64,000 bases of DNA from NCBI GenBank assembly GCA_031553505.1, contig JAVBLP010000003.1, positions 147,462 through 211,461 on the forward strand, read 5' to 3'. Made by a program: the position numbers and the translations under genes. Positions 9,517 to 18,816 of this stretch are shown here, piece after piece (position 1 is the stretch's first letter; each line of letters opens with the position of its first letter). Under the pieces are notes generated by a model, which saw only the letters and a program-made list of their open reading frames with translations, did not search any database and was not told the DNA's origin. This DNA comes from JAVBLP01 sp031553505. GTDB lineage: Bacteria; Elusimicrobiota; Endomicrobiia; Endomicrobiales; Endomicrobiaceae.

Positions 9517-9543
9517 GGTTTTACCCTAAAAAGGAGGCCTAAA

Positions 9544-9966
9544 ATGACTTGGTTAGCGTGGGTTGTGGCAGGATTGGTATTGGTGATACTTGAAATGATG
9601 ACCGCTTCATTATTCTTTTTTGCTTGTCTTGCTATCGGCGCGTTTGCGGCGGCTGTTTTTGCGTATTTCGGAGCCGCAAATTGGATGGAATACGTTGCTT
9701 TCGCGGTTTTGTCGATAGTCGCAGTGTTTACTATCAGGCCCCTTTTCAAAAGTTGGCTTTCAAAAAATGGGTCAGCTAAATCAAATGTTGATGAACTTAT
9801 CGGTCAAGATGCACTGGTGACTGAGAAAATAAGCCCGAAAAAAGACGGGTTTATTAAGTACAAAGGCGAAGTGTGGCTTGCCAGTGCTGATTCTGAAATC
9901 GATACGGACACTGTCGTAACGATAGAATCCATAAGCGGTACAAAAGCTTTCGTAATAAAAAAGTAA
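9544..9966 (+). CDS. NfeD-like membrane protein
   Basis: The protein has 140 residues. The N-terminal half is hydrophobic with two or three membrane helices. The C-terminal part, about residues 80-138, looks like the NfeD OB-fold domain (the pattern around LIGQDALV...G.IKYKGEVWLA). NfeD proteins are typically encoded next to SPFH/stomatin proteins and are thought to form membrane-microdomain complexes with them. That is the arrangement here, with an 18-nt gap to the SPFH gene. AAGGAGG precedes the start. It is a short NfeD1b-type member without the ClpP-like protease domain. Confidence 0.85.
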   Translation: MTWLAWVVAGLVLVILEMMTASLFFFACLAIGAFAAAVFAYFGAANWMEYVAFAVLSIVAVFTIRPLFKSWLSKNGSAKSNVDELIGQDALVTEKISPKKDGFIKYKGEVWLASADSEIDTDTVVTIESISGTKAFVIKK

Positions 9967-9984
9967 AAAACAAGGAGGCTTAAA

Positions 9985-10911
9985 ATGACAGGTATTCTTA
10001 TAGTTTTAGTTGTTTTCGCGATTATTTTTGCAATGAGCTCCATAAATATTGTGAGACAGTATGAAAAAGGACTTGTGGAAACTTTAGGCAAGTATTCCGG
10101 ACCGCCTAAAGATTCAGGCCCGATAATCATAATACCGATTTTCCAAAGAATAATAAGGGTAGATATGAGAGAACGCGTTATTGACGTTCCTCCCCAGAGC
10201 GTTATTACGAAGGAAAACGCTCCAGTAACCGTTGACGCCGTAATCTATTTCCAGGTTACTGACCCTAAAAAAGTCGTTTATGAAGTTGAAAATTTTGCCG
10301 CTGCCGCTTTGAACCTGGCTCAAACAAACTTAAGAAACGTTATCGGCGAAATGGATATTAACACTATCCTTACCTCAAGAGAAAAAATAAACACGCAGCT
10401 CAGGATAGTTTTGGATGACGCTACTGATAAATGGGGCGTAAAAGTAACAAGAGTTGAAATAAAAAAGATTGATCCGCCGAGAGATATTACCGACGCGATG
10501 TCAAAGCTTTTGAAAGCCGACAGGGAAAAAAATGCCAATATTCTTGAAGCCGAAGGTTTTAAGAGGGCTGCTATTCTTAAAGCTGAAGGCGCTAAACAGG
10601 CTGTTATTCTTGAAGCGGAAGCATTCAAAGAAAAACAGGTTCTTGAAGCTACCGGCCAGGCTGAAGCAATTAAGAAAGTTGCCGATGCTGAAAAATATCA
10701 AATTGAACTTGTTTACGGCGCGATTCATGCCGGAAAGCCTACAAATGACCTTATAGCTATAAAATATCTTGAAGCTTTAGGCAAAGTTGCAGACGGACAG
10801 GCAACGAAAATATTCCTGCCTTTGGAGACTACCGGAGTAACGGCGTCTATAGGCGGAGTCGCGGAGCTTTTTAAAGATCCCGTGAAACTTGCAAAAACGA
10901 TTGAAAAATAA
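9985..10911 (+). CDS. SPFH/band-7 (stomatin-like) membrane protein, QmcA type
   Basis: The protein has 308 residues. An N-terminal transmembrane helix (about 1-18) is followed by a band-7/SPFH domain with the typical VRQYEKGLVETLGKY and RERVIDVPPQSVITKENAPVTVDAV segments. A long Ala/Glu/Lys-rich helix repeats the pattern ILxAEGxKxAxIL (about 180-240). Such proteins oligomerise at the inner membrane and modulate proteases or membrane domains. The gene is paired with nfeD, has a GGAGG site 8-9 nt ahead, and is followed by a strong intrinsic terminator that closes the unit. Confidence 0.9.
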   Translation: MTGILIVLVVFAIIFAMSSINIVRQYEKGLVETLGKYSGPPKDSGPIIIIPIFQRIIRVDMRERVIDVPPQSVITKENAPVTVDAVIYFQVTDPKKVVYEVENFAAAALNLAQTNLRNVIGEMDINTILTSREKINTQLRIVLDDATDKWGVKVTRVEIKKIDPPRDITDAMSKLLKADREKNANILEAEGFKRAAILKAEGAKQAVILEAEAFKEKQVLEATGQAEAIKKVADAEKYQIELVYGAIHAGKPTNDLIAIKYLEALGKVADGQATKIFLPLETTGVTASIGGVAELFKDPVKLAKTIEK

Positions 10912-10924
10912 AATAAAAATAATA

Positions 10925-10963
10925 AAAAGCGCCATCTTGTAAGCAAGGTGGCGCTTTTTTAAT
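10925..10963 (+). terminator. Intrinsic terminator after the SPFH gene
   Basis: The stem AAAGCGCCATCTTG pairs with CAAGGTGGCGCTTT around a short loop and is followed by a run of T. It ends the lepA/lepB/nfeD/SPFH stretch. hemW starts about 10 nt further on. Confidence 0.85.
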
Positions 10964-10972
10964 GAGAGAAAA

Positions 10973-12058
10973 ATGCCGGGATTATACGTTCATATACCAT
11001 TTTGCAGGCAAAAATGTTTTTACTGTGATTTCTTTTCTATTAAATATGCTGATAGTTTAAGCGAAAAATATTTAGATGCTTTGCTAAAACACGCTAAAAA
11101 GCACAAAACAGAAAGAATAGATACGGTTTATGTTGGCGGGGGAACGCCTTCGGTGCTGACTGAAAAGCAGATTGAAAAGCTTTTAAAAGGCATAAATTCT
11201 GATTTTGATTTATCAAAAAGCAAAGAATTTACTTTTGAATTGAATCCGGAGTCAGTTACTGTAGAAAAATTAAAAATTTTACGGGATTTTGGGGTAAACC
11301 GTTTAAGCATCGGGCTTCAGTCAAGCGATGACGTTTTACTCAAATATCTTGGCAGAGTTCATAATTATCAAACATTTTCAAAAGTTTTTGATATGGCAAG
11401 GAAGGAAGGCTTTGAAAATATAAACTTAGATTTAATTTACGGCATACCGGGCCAAACTCTTGAAATATGGGAAAGTAATCTTCAAAACGCATTGAATTTT
11501 GAAAGCGAACACATATCTTTATATCCTTTGACGGTTGAAGAAGGTACTGAATTCCATAAAAACTGCGTGAAAACTGACAGCGGTTTGCAAAGGGCTATGT
11601 ATGATAAAACAATGCAGATATTTGAAAAAGCCGGGTTGGAGCATTATGAAATTTCGAATTGGTCAAAACCGGGCAAAGAATCCGTACATAACAGCAACTA
11701 TTGGCGCAATTTAGAATATATAGCCCTTGGCGCCGGAGCGAGCGGCTATTTAAGCGGCAGGCGGTTTAAAAATATAGATGATGTTGAAAAATACATAAAT
11801 TTTGTGGAAAACTCTCAAAATTTGGATATTGAGTCTGAAAATATAGATGAAGAGACCGCAAACGCCGAAAAGATTATGCTTGGCTTAAGGCTTTTAAATG
11901 AAGGCGTTAGCGCCGATTCCTTTAAAAGCATAAAAAACGCAACGCTTCTGCATGAGTTTTTAGATAAAAATATGCTTATCAAAGAAGCTGGTAATATAAA
12001 ACTGCCGAAAGAGTATATTTTTGTTTCAAATTCAATAATTGCCGAGTTTTTGCCGTAG
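10973..12058 (+). CDS. hemW: HemW-like radical SAM protein (heme chaperone)
   Basis: This 361-residue radical SAM protein has the cluster motif CxxxCxxC (Cys11, Cys15, Cys18), the GGGTPS motif, and a conserved SIGLQS segment. It matches the HemN-like family now called HemW, which binds heme and transfers it, rather than true coproporphyrinogen dehydrogenase HemN. The start at 10973 has GAGAG close upstream and lies just after a terminator. Because the window shows no other heme gene, the exact role in this organism is inference. The family is often misannotated as coproporphyrinogen oxidase. Confidence 0.88.
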   Translation: MPGLYVHIPFCRQKCFYCDFFSIKYADSLSEKYLDALLKHAKKHKTERIDTVYVGGGTPSVLTEKQIEKLLKGINSDFDLSKSKEFTFELNPESVTVEKLKILRDFGVNRLSIGLQSSDDVLLKYLGRVHNYQTFSKVFDMARKEGFENINLDLIYGIPGQTLEIWESNLQNALNFESEHISLYPLTVEEGTEFHKNCVKTDSGLQRAMYDKTMQIFEKAGLEHYEISNWSKPGKESVHNSNYWRNLEYIALGAGASGYLSGRRFKNIDDVEKYINFVENSQNLDIESENIDEETANAEKIMLGLRLLNEGVSADSFKSIKNATLLHEFLDKNMLIKEAGNIKLPKEYIFVSNSIIAEFLP

Positions 12059-12060
12059 AG

Positions 12061-12089
12061 TTGATAGGCGGTTCAAGAAAAGATATAAT
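12061..12089 (+). promoter_or_regulatory. Predicted sigma-70-type promoter for secA
   Basis: TTGATA at 12061 and TATAAT at 12084 are separated by 17 nt. Transcription would start near 12096, leaving a leader of about 28 nt with the GGGGA ribosome site before the secA ATG. Confidence 0.7.
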
Positions 12090-12123
12090 ATTCAAATTAT
12101 AAATTCAGTTTTAGGGGAAAAAA

Positions 12124-14754
12124 ATGCTTAAAAGTATTCTTGGCGCAATTTTCGGATCTCAAAATGAAAGAGATATTAAAGGCATAACGCCTATAGTCGA
12201 AAAAATTAACTCTTTAGAGCCTTCCATCCAAAAGCTTTCAGATGATGAGTTGAAGGCTAAAACGGAAGAATTCAGGAAAAGGCTTAACGAAGGAGAAACT
12301 CTTGATGATATTCTTCCTGAAGCTTTTGCTTGCGTAAGGGAAGCGTCTGTAAGGACTATAGGATTAAGGCATTTTGACGTACAGCTTATAGGCGGATATA
12401 TTTTGCATAAAGGCCAAATAGCGGAAATGCGCACAGGTGAAGGAAAAACGCTTGTTGCAACTCTTGCTTCGTATTTAAACGCTTTGCCCGGAAAAGGCGT
12501 GCACATAGTTACCGTAAATGATTACCTTGCTAAAAGAGACAAAGAGTGGATGGGCGTTATACATGAAAAATTAGGTCTTAAAGTAGGCAATGTCGGACAT
12601 GATACAAGCAATGAAGACAGAAGGGCTGCGTATAACTGTGATATAACATACGTTACGAATAATGAACTTGGTTTTGATTACCTCAGAGATAATATGGTCA
12701 TATCCAAAGATGACAGGGTTTTGCGTCCGCTCAATTACGCGATAATCGACGAAGTCGACTCAATTCTTATAGACGAAGCAAGAACTCCTCTTATCATATC
12801 CGGAGCAGGCGAACAGTCAACCGATAAATATTACATAAGCGACAGAATAGTGCCTATGCTTAAAGGCAGAAAAATAACCGAAAGCGAAGAAATCAAAGCT
12901 AAATATGAAGGTGTTGACCTTTCAAAAGGCTTTGATTATTTGATTGACGAAAAGAATCATTCTGTCGTTTTGACGGAACAAGGCGTTCAGAAAGCTGAAA
13001 AAATACTCGGCGTAAAAAACATTTATGACGATTTGCAGTCCGAATGGGTTCATCATATAACACAGGCCGTAAGGGCGCATAATTTGTACCGCAGGGATGT
13101 GGAATATGTCGTTAAAGACGGTGAAGTTATAATAGTCGATGAATTTACCGGAAGGCTTATGCCGGGCAGAAGATGGTCTGACGGTTTGCACCAGGCGGTT
13201 GAAGCAAAAGAAAATATGAAGATTGCCGATGAAAACCAGACGCTTGCAACCATAACTTTCCAGAATTTTTTCAGAATGTATAAAAAGATTTCCGGTATGA
13301 CCGGCACAGCCTCAACCGAAGCCGGCGAATTTTGGGAAATATACAAGCTTGCCGTTGTTGAAGTTCCGACAAATAACCCGATGGTAAGGGCTGACAATCC
13401 GGACGTTATATACAGAACGGAAAAAGAAAAAGACAACGCTATTATAGAAGAAATTGAAGAAGCGTGGAGAAAAGGCCAGCCTGTGCTTGTCGGTACAAGA
13501 TCAATTGAAAAATCGGAACAGCTTGCCTCAATGCTTAGAAAAAAAGGCATACCTCATCAGGTGTTAAACGCTAAATATCACGAACTTGAAGCTCAGATTA
13601 TCGCAAACGCGGGCGCGAAAAGCGCTGTTACGATAGCCACGAACATGGCGGGAAGAGGAACCGACATCGTTTTAGGCGCCGGAGACGATGCACAGCACGA
13701 AGAAGTGAAAAGTTTAGGCGGATTGCATATAATCGGCACGGAAAGGCACGAATCGCGAAGAATCGATAACCAGCTCAGAGGCCGTGCGGGCAGGCAGGGT
13801 GACCCGGGATCTTCACGGTTTTTCTTGTCTATGGAAGACGAACTTATGAGGCTTTTCGGATCGGACAGAATGGCTGTCGTTATGCAAAGGCTCGGGCTTA
13901 AAGAAGGCGAAAATATACAGCATCCTTTAATATCCAGAGCTGTCGAAAATGCGCAGAAAAAAGTCGAAGGGCAGAATTTTGACGTAAGAAAACAGCTTAT
14001 AGACTTTGACAATGTTATGAATAAGCAGAGAGAAGCCGTTTACAGATTAAGAAACGCGATTCTTGAAGGCGAAGATATAACCGACACAATTAAAAATATG
14101 ATAAGCGAATCCGTTGAAGAAAAAGTGCAGACTTGGGCAACCGCGAAATATCCGGAAGAGTGGGACTGGACAAGCATAGAAGCCTGGCTGCTCAGGACTT
14201 TCGCGATAAAATACGAAACGTCAAATAAAGACGAATTAAACTATTTAACTCAGGAAGCGCTTCAGGAAGATATAAGCGAAAAAGTTTTTGAGGCTTACGA
14301 AAAAAGAAAAGAGCAGCTTACTCCGGAACTTATGTCGCACATACAAAGAATGGTGCTTCTGCAGATGATAGATTCTTCATGGAAAGACCATCTTTATGAA
14401 CTTGACCAGGTAAGAAGAGGCATCGGTTTCAGGGCTTACGCGCAGAAAGACCCTAAAATTGAATATCAGAAAGAATCTTTCGCTTTATTTGAATCAATGA
14501 TGAGAAGGATCAGGGAAAACGCGATCGAATACATATTTAAAGTACAGGTTGACGTCCGCCCGCAGGGCATTATGAAGCCCCCTCAGAGCGATACGGAATA
14601 CAAAGCGCAGCCTAAAGCCGGCGCCGGGCTTTTAAATAGCAGCAATGACCGGAAAAAAGTAAAGGCAAAAGATTTAAATAAAATAGGAAGGAATGACGCT
14701 TGTCCGTGCGGCAGCGGTAAAAAATATAAAAAATGCTGCGGGACAAACGCATAG
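12124..14754 (+). CDS. secA: Preprotein translocase ATPase SecA
   Basis: This 876-residue motor drives protein export through SecYEG. The nucleotide-binding domain has Walker A (MRTGEGKT) and Walker B/DEAD-like DEVDSILIDEARTPLIISG. A preprotein cross-linking domain follows, then the second ATPase lobe (GRGTDI, RGRAGRQGDPG) and the helical scaffold. The C-terminus carries the zinc-binding SEC-C motif CPCGSGKKYKKCC, which contacts SecB and phospholipids. SD GGGGA precedes the start. lnt begins 4 nt after the stop. secG is also in this window (20183). Confidence 0.97.
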   Translation: MLKSILGAIFGSQNERDIKGITPIVEKINSLEPSIQKLSDDELKAKTEEFRKRLNEGETLDDILPEAFACVREASVRTIGLRHFDVQLIGGYILHKGQIAEMRTGEGKTLVATLASYLNALPGKGVHIVTVNDYLAKRDKEWMGVIHEKLGLKVGNVGHDTSNEDRRAAYNCDITYVTNNELGFDYLRDNMVISKDDRVLRPLNYAIIDEVDSILIDEARTPLIISGAGEQSTDKYYISDRIVPMLKGRKITESEEIKAKYEGVDLSKGFDYLIDEKNHSVVLTEQGVQKAEKILGVKNIYDDLQSEWVHHITQAVRAHNLYRRDVEYVVKDGEVIIVDEFTGRLMPGRRWSDGLHQAVEAKENMKIADENQTLATITFQNFFRMYKKISGMTGTASTEAGEFWEIYKLAVVEVPTNNPMVRADNPDVIYRTEKEKDNAIIEEIEEAWRKGQPVLVGTRSIEKSEQLASMLRKKGIPHQVLNAKYHELEAQIIANAGAKSAVTIATNMAGRGTDIVLGAGDDAQHEEVKSLGGLHIIGTERHESRRIDNQLRGRAGRQGDPGSSRFFLSMEDELMRLFGSDRMAVVMQRLGLKEGENIQHPLISRAVENAQKKVEGQNFDVRKQLIDFDNVMNKQREAVYRLRNAILEGEDITDTIKNMISESVEEKVQTWATAKYPEEWDWTSIEAWLLRTFAIKYETSNKDELNYLTQEALQEDISEKVFEAYEKRKEQLTPELMSHIQRMVLLQMIDSSWKDHLYELDQVRRGIGFRAYAQKDPKIEYQKESFALFESMMRRIRENAIEYIFKVQVDVRPQGIMKPPQSDTEYKAQPKAGAGLLNSSNDRKKVKAKDLNKIGRNDACPCGSGKKYKKCCGTNA

Positions 14755-14758
14755 TTTT

Positions 14759-16255
14759 ATGCCTAAAAGTTTCAAATATATCATTCTCAGCATAATTACA
14801 GGTTTATTAGCGGTATTTTCATTTCCGAAAATAAGCCTGTTTTTCTTGGTATGGGTGTCTTTGGTTCCGCTTATTTATGTTTTGTTTAAATCATCGGTAA
14901 AGATGTCTTTTTTTTACGGTCTGCTTGCCGGATTTGTTTTTAACGCGGCGGGTTTGTATTGGCTTGTACCGATGCTTCAGTTTAACACGGGCTCTTATGT
15001 GCAGGCATTTTTTGCCGCTGGCGCTCTTTGGCTGTATCTGGCTTTATTCTGGGGCGCGTGGAGCTTCTTTTTAAACGTTTCAAAAAGATACTTTGCTTAC
15101 CCTGCAGTTGTAATTGTTTTTTCTTCGTGCGTATGGGTTCTTCTGGAATACGCGCGGACTTACTTTTTGACGGGCTTTCCATGGATGCTTATCGGGTACT
15201 CCCAGTACAGGTTTACGGAAATTATACAGATTGCAGAGTTTACAAGCGTTTACGGGGTATCATTTATTGTAGTGTTGGTAAATATGCTTTTGTATTTCTG
15301 GCTTGTAAACAGGAAAGGTAAAGTTTACCTTTATTTAGCGTTAGCGGTTATTGTTGCAACTGCTTTATTTGGCGCTTACAGGGCGGATAAATTTAAGTTT
15401 TTTGGTACGGAAGAGTTTAAAGTTGCGGTAGTGCAGCCGGATGTGGACCAGTACAAAAAATGGGATTATTCATTCAGAAGCGAAATTCTTTTGGAACTTG
15501 AAGATTTTGCTTATGAACTTTCGGATAAAAACGTAGATTTAGCTGTCTGGCCGGAAACGGCCCTGCCGGCTTTTATTCCTTATGATAAACAGGTTTATGA
15601 AGTTGCTAAAAAAATAACTGGAACAGCCGGAACTTTCAGCATTATCGGCGCTCCTTATAATGATGAAAGCGGCAGAATGTATAATGCGGTTTTTGCTTTT
15701 GACGGTGACGAGCAGGGATATAAGGAAGTGCATAAGAAAAACCACTTGGTGCCTTTTGGCGAATTTGTGCCGTTTAAAAACTTGCTTGGCAGATTTTTCG
15801 GCATTCTCAACCAGCTTGGTGATTTTAAAAGGGGTACGGATGCTACGGTTTTCACAAACGGCAAAATATTTACGGGCCCAACTATCTGTTCGGAAAACTT
15901 CTTTCCGGATATTTCGCGCCGTTTCTGCCTTTCGGGAGCAAAAGTTTTGACAAACCATACAAATGACGCATGGTTTTTTGATACTGCGGCACCGCACCAG
16001 CATTTTATGATGAATATTTTCAGGTCTATAGAAAACCGTAAGGCAATGCTTGTTTCGGCAAATTCCGGTATTTCGGGCATTATTGAGGCTTCCGGAAGGG
16101 TTGTTTCTTCCTCAAAAGTCGCAAAAAGTGAGCTTTTAACAGGAACATTTTTACAAAACGATTATAAAACGTTTTATACGGAATACGGCGATATTTTTGT
16201 CAGGGTTTGCGCAGTGCTGATTCTGTTAATGTTATTAACTATTCTAATTATATAA
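14759..16255 (+). CDS. lnt: Apolipoprotein N-acyltransferase
   Basis: Lnt adds the third acyl chain to lipoproteins in the inner membrane. I choose the ATG at 14759, 4 nt after the secA stop, giving 498 residues. A longer frame from 14693 overlaps the SEC-C motif and is not credible. The N-terminal half has about six membrane helices. The C-terminal half is a nitrilase-like domain with the catalytic triad regions WPETALPAF (Glu), KKNHLVPFGEFVP (Lys) and TICSENFFPD (Cys). Its presence supports a diderm envelope with triacylated lipoproteins such as those at 31767 and 58165. Confidence 0.92.
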   Translation: MPKSFKYIILSIITGLLAVFSFPKISLFFLVWVSLVPLIYVLFKSSVKMSFFYGLLAGFVFNAAGLYWLVPMLQFNTGSYVQAFFAAGALWLYLALFWGAWSFFLNVSKRYFAYPAVVIVFSSCVWVLLEYARTYFLTGFPWMLIGYSQYRFTEIIQIAEFTSVYGVSFIVVLVNMLLYFWLVNRKGKVYLYLALAVIVATALFGAYRADKFKFFGTEEFKVAVVQPDVDQYKKWDYSFRSEILLELEDFAYELSDKNVDLAVWPETALPAFIPYDKQVYEVAKKITGTAGTFSIIGAPYNDESGRMYNAVFAFDGDEQGYKEVHKKNHLVPFGEFVPFKNLLGRFFGILNQLGDFKRGTDATVFTNGKIFTGPTICSENFFPDISRRFCLSGAKVLTNHTNDAWFFDTAAPHQHFMMNIFRSIENRKAMLVSANSGISGIIEASGRVVSSSKVAKSELLTGTFLQNDYKTFYTEYGDIFVRVCAVLILLMLLTILII

Positions 16256-16264
16256 GGGGATTTT

Positions 16265-17357
16265 ATGATTCTTCAACAGCAGAAAAAACGGATTGACGCT
16301 TTAAGGGGGTCACTTTGATATTGATTCAAAAATGAATCAAATTAAAGAACTTGAACTTGAAATTTCAAACCCCGGCTTTTGGGATGACCAAAATAAAGCA
16401 AAAAAAACAATGTCAGCTCTTGACGGATTAAGGAATATCTGTCAGCTTTGGCAGGATATGAACCGCCAGATTGAAGATTTGATTGAATTGAAAGATCTTG
16501 CTGAATCCGAAAATGACGAAGGTTTGCTTAAAGATGTTGAAGAAGGCAGCAAAAAACTTGAAAAAGCGCTTTCTTCATTTGAAACTAAAACGAAACTCGG
16601 CGGAGAGCATGATAAAAATAACGCGATTGTGTCAATTCATGCGGGCGCGGGCGGTACGGAATCCTGCGATTGGGCGCAGATGCTTGTGAGGATGTATTCA
16701 CGGTGGGCGGAAGATAAAGGCTTTGAGACGGAAGTTGTAGATAGTTTAGACGGCGATGAAGCCGGCATAAAAAGCTTAACAATGATAATAAAAGGCGAAT
16801 ACGCGTACGGTTTTTTGCAGTCAGAAATCGGCGTGCACAGGCTTGTCAGGATTTCGCCGTTTGACTCCAATAAAAGAAGGCATACTTCTTTTTCTTCCGT
16901 TGACGTGATTCCTGAAGTGGAAGACAATATAGACATAGTTGTTGAAGATAAAGATTTAAGGATTGACACATACAGGGCGTCAGGCGCGGGAGGGCAGCAT
17001 ATCAATAAAACCGACTCTGCCGTAAGAATGACGCATTTACCTACGGGAATAATTGTTCAGTCGCAAAATGACCGCTCCCAGATAAAAAACAGGGCGACCG
17101 CAATGAAGCTTTTGAAAGCCAAACTTTATGAGCTTGAACGCGAAAAACAGCGCGCATCTTATGAAAAGCATTACAGCGAAAAAGGCGCGATAGAGTGGGG
17201 AAGCCAGATAAGATCTTACGTTTTTATGCCGTACCAGCTGGTAAAAGACAACCGTACAGGCTATGAGACATCTCAAGTCGCGGCTGTAATGGACGGCGAT
17301 ATAGACGGCTTTATAGGCGCTTATTTAAACTGGAAGCTTGAAAGCAAAAAGAAGTAA
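16265..17357 (+). CDS. prfB: Peptide chain release factor 2, with programmed +1 frameshift
   Basis: RF2 recognises UGA and UAA. Translation starts at ATG 16265 after AGGGGA and reads 17 codons to CTT, where an in-frame TGA lies at 16316-16318. Skipping T16316 continues in the +1 frame from 16317 to 17357, giving 363 residues, the usual RF2 length. The shift site has all known parts: an internal SD-like AGGGGG at 16304, then TCA, CTT and TGA. The product has the RF2 SPF-type motif (SPFDSNKRRHTSF) and the GGQ peptidyl-hydrolysis motif (SGAGGQHINKTDSAV). Low RF2 leads to shifting and more RF2, an autoregulatory loop. Starting at 16332 would miss the N-terminus. Confidence 0.95.
16304..16319 (+). 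promoter_or_regulatory. prfB recoding site (+1 frameshift at CTT TGA)
   Basis: AGG GGG TCA CTT TGA: the purine-rich SD-like stretch lies 3 nt before the slippery CTT and the in-frame TGA stop at 16316. The layout matches the classic RF2 signal. The base after the stop is T, whereas E. coli has C. Confidence 0.95.
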
Positions 17358-17693
17358 GCCGTTGCCGTTAATACCGCCCTTATTTGCGGTTTATGAAAGT
17401 ATGAATTTTCAGAGATTTACAAATTTGGTTGTTTGAGCGAAACTCACCTCTAATTTGTTTTATGATTGTTTTGTAAATTACGAATTTACATTGAAAATTC
17501 AAGCGAAATGGCAAGTCTGGCGGTGATTTGCTTACTTTGTAAAAGCAAGGAGGATTTAAGGTTATACAATACCCTTGCTAGCCGGCTGTTTGACAAGGAT
17601 TTCAATATTTTATAACATCTTTACCAATAGATTTATAGGTTTTCTGCATACAAACTTATCATCTCACAAATAAAATCCATTAGGAGGCGTATC
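17358..17693 (+). other. 336-nt intergenic region between prfB and gap, structured
   Basis: No credible ORF is present. The first half contains an imperfect inverted repeat: GAATTTTCA plus GATTTACAAA near 17403, and TTTGTAAAT plus TTGAAAATTC near 17470-17500. A smaller hairpin, TTGCTT with AAGCAA, sits around 17527-17550 and is followed by an orphan AAGGAGG not joined to any start codon. The gap promoter lies at 17590. It could be a leader or small RNA region; nothing recognised. Confidence 0.4.
17590..17618 (+). promoter_or_regulatory. Predicted promoter for gap
   Basis: TTGACA at 17590 is followed by TATAAC (15-nt spacer) or, one step on, TAACAT (17-nt spacer). The resulting leader of about 70 nt ends in the ribosome site GGAGG before the gap ATG. 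Confidence 0.55.
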
Positions 17694-18710
17694 ATGGCAG
17701 TAAAAGTTGCAATTAACGGTTTTGGCAGAATTGGAAGATTGGCTTTCAGGCAGATGTTTGGCGCAAATGGTTATGAAGTTGTGGCGATAAACGATTTGAC
17801 AAGTCCTAAAATGCTTGCCCACTTGTTGAAATATGATTCCGCACAGGGAACATACGCTCTTGCCGACAAGGTAAAATCAACTGAAAATTCAATCATAGTT
17901 GACGGAAAAGAAATTACGATTTACGCTGAAAAAGACGCGAAGAACCTTCCTTGGGGAAAACTCGGCGTTGACGTAGTTCTCGAATGCACGGGTTTTTATA
18001 CATCAAAAGCAAAATCACAGGCTCACATTGACGCAGGCGCGAAGAAAGTTGTTATTTCGGCTCCCGCAGGCGATGATTTGCCCACAGTAGTTTTCAACGT
18101 AAATAATGAAATTTTGACAGCGAAAGACAATATAATTTCTGCAGCATCTTGCACCACAAATTGCTTGGCACCCATGGCTAAAGCCCTTAACGATTTCGCC
18201 CCTATACAGACCGGCATTATGACAACCGTTCATGCTTACACTGGCGACCAGATGACACTTGACGGACCTCACCCGAAAGGCGATTTGAGAAGAGCAAGAG
18301 CAGCAGCGGAAAACATAGTTCCTAACTCAACCGGCGCGGCGAAAGCTATCGGCTTAGTTATTCCTGCTCTTAATAAAAAACTTATCGGTTCGGCTCAGAG
18401 AGTTCCTGTCATTACCGGTTCAAGCACAATCTTGATAGCGGTAGTAAAAGGAAAAGACATAACAAAAGAAGCTGTTAATGCGGCAATGAAGAAAGCTTCT
18501 AACGAATCTTTCGGGTACACGGAAGAAGAATTGGTTTCTTCAGACGTTATCGGAATCAGCTACGGTTCATTGTTTGATGCTACGCAGACAATGGTCATTA
18601 AAGTTGACGACGATACTTACCAGGTTCAGGTTGTTTCTTGGTACGATAATGAAAACAGCTATACAAGCCAGATGGTAAGAACAATTAAGTTTTTTGCCGA
18701 AATAAAATAA
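17694..18710 (+). CDS. gap: Glyceraldehyde-3-phosphate dehydrogenase, type I
   Basis: This 338-residue enzyme makes 1,3-bisphosphoglycerate and NADH. The N-terminal Rossmann motif is INGFGRIGR. Asp34 (AINDLT) favours NAD over NADP. The catalytic cysteine is Cys153 in SAASCTTNC. The phosphate-binding segments HAYTGDQ and NIVPNSTGAAKA are intact. A strong GGAGG site precedes the start. pgk follows after a terminator-like hairpin, the usual glycolytic pairing. Confidence 0.97.
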   Translation: MAVKVAINGFGRIGRLAFRQMFGANGYEVVAINDLTSPKMLAHLLKYDSAQGTYALADKVKSTENSIIVDGKEITIYAEKDAKNLPWGKLGVDVVLECTGFYTSKAKSQAHIDAGAKKVVISAPAGDDLPTVVFNVNNEILTAKDNIISAASCTTNCLAPMAKALNDFAPIQTGIMTTVHAYTGDQMTLDGPHPKGDLRRARAAAENIVPNSTGAAKAIGLVIPALNKKLIGSAQRVPVITGSSTILIAVVKGKDITKEAVNAAMKKASNESFGYTEEELVSSDVIGISYGSLFDATQTMVIKVDDDTYQVQVVSWYDNENSYTSQMVRTIKFFAEIK

Positions 18711-18752
18711 TTAAGATGTTTCCCGATGTGACTAATCAGCTTTAAATATAAA

Positions 18753-18789
18753 ATTGGGTTCGGCTCTTCGGCTGAACCCAATTCTTTTG
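18753..18789 (+). terminator. Terminator-like hairpin between gap and pgk
   Basis: ATTGGGTTC pairs with GAACCCAAT around GGCTCTTCGGCT, followed by TCTTTT. The T tract is interrupted, so partial termination that sets gap above pgk expression is plausible. Confidence 0.65.
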
Positions 18790-18816
18790 AAAAAGCAAAC
18801 TTAAAGAAGGGGATTT

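Noticed and set aside
14693..14758. Upstream extension of lnt overlapping the secA SEC-C motif
   Set aside because: The 22 extra residues mirror the secA zinc motif in another frame. The ATG 4 nt after the secA stop is the natural start.
16332..17357. prfB starting at ATG 16332
   Set aside because: The full RF2 N-terminus and recoding site upstream give the usual length, and this ATG has no ribosome site.
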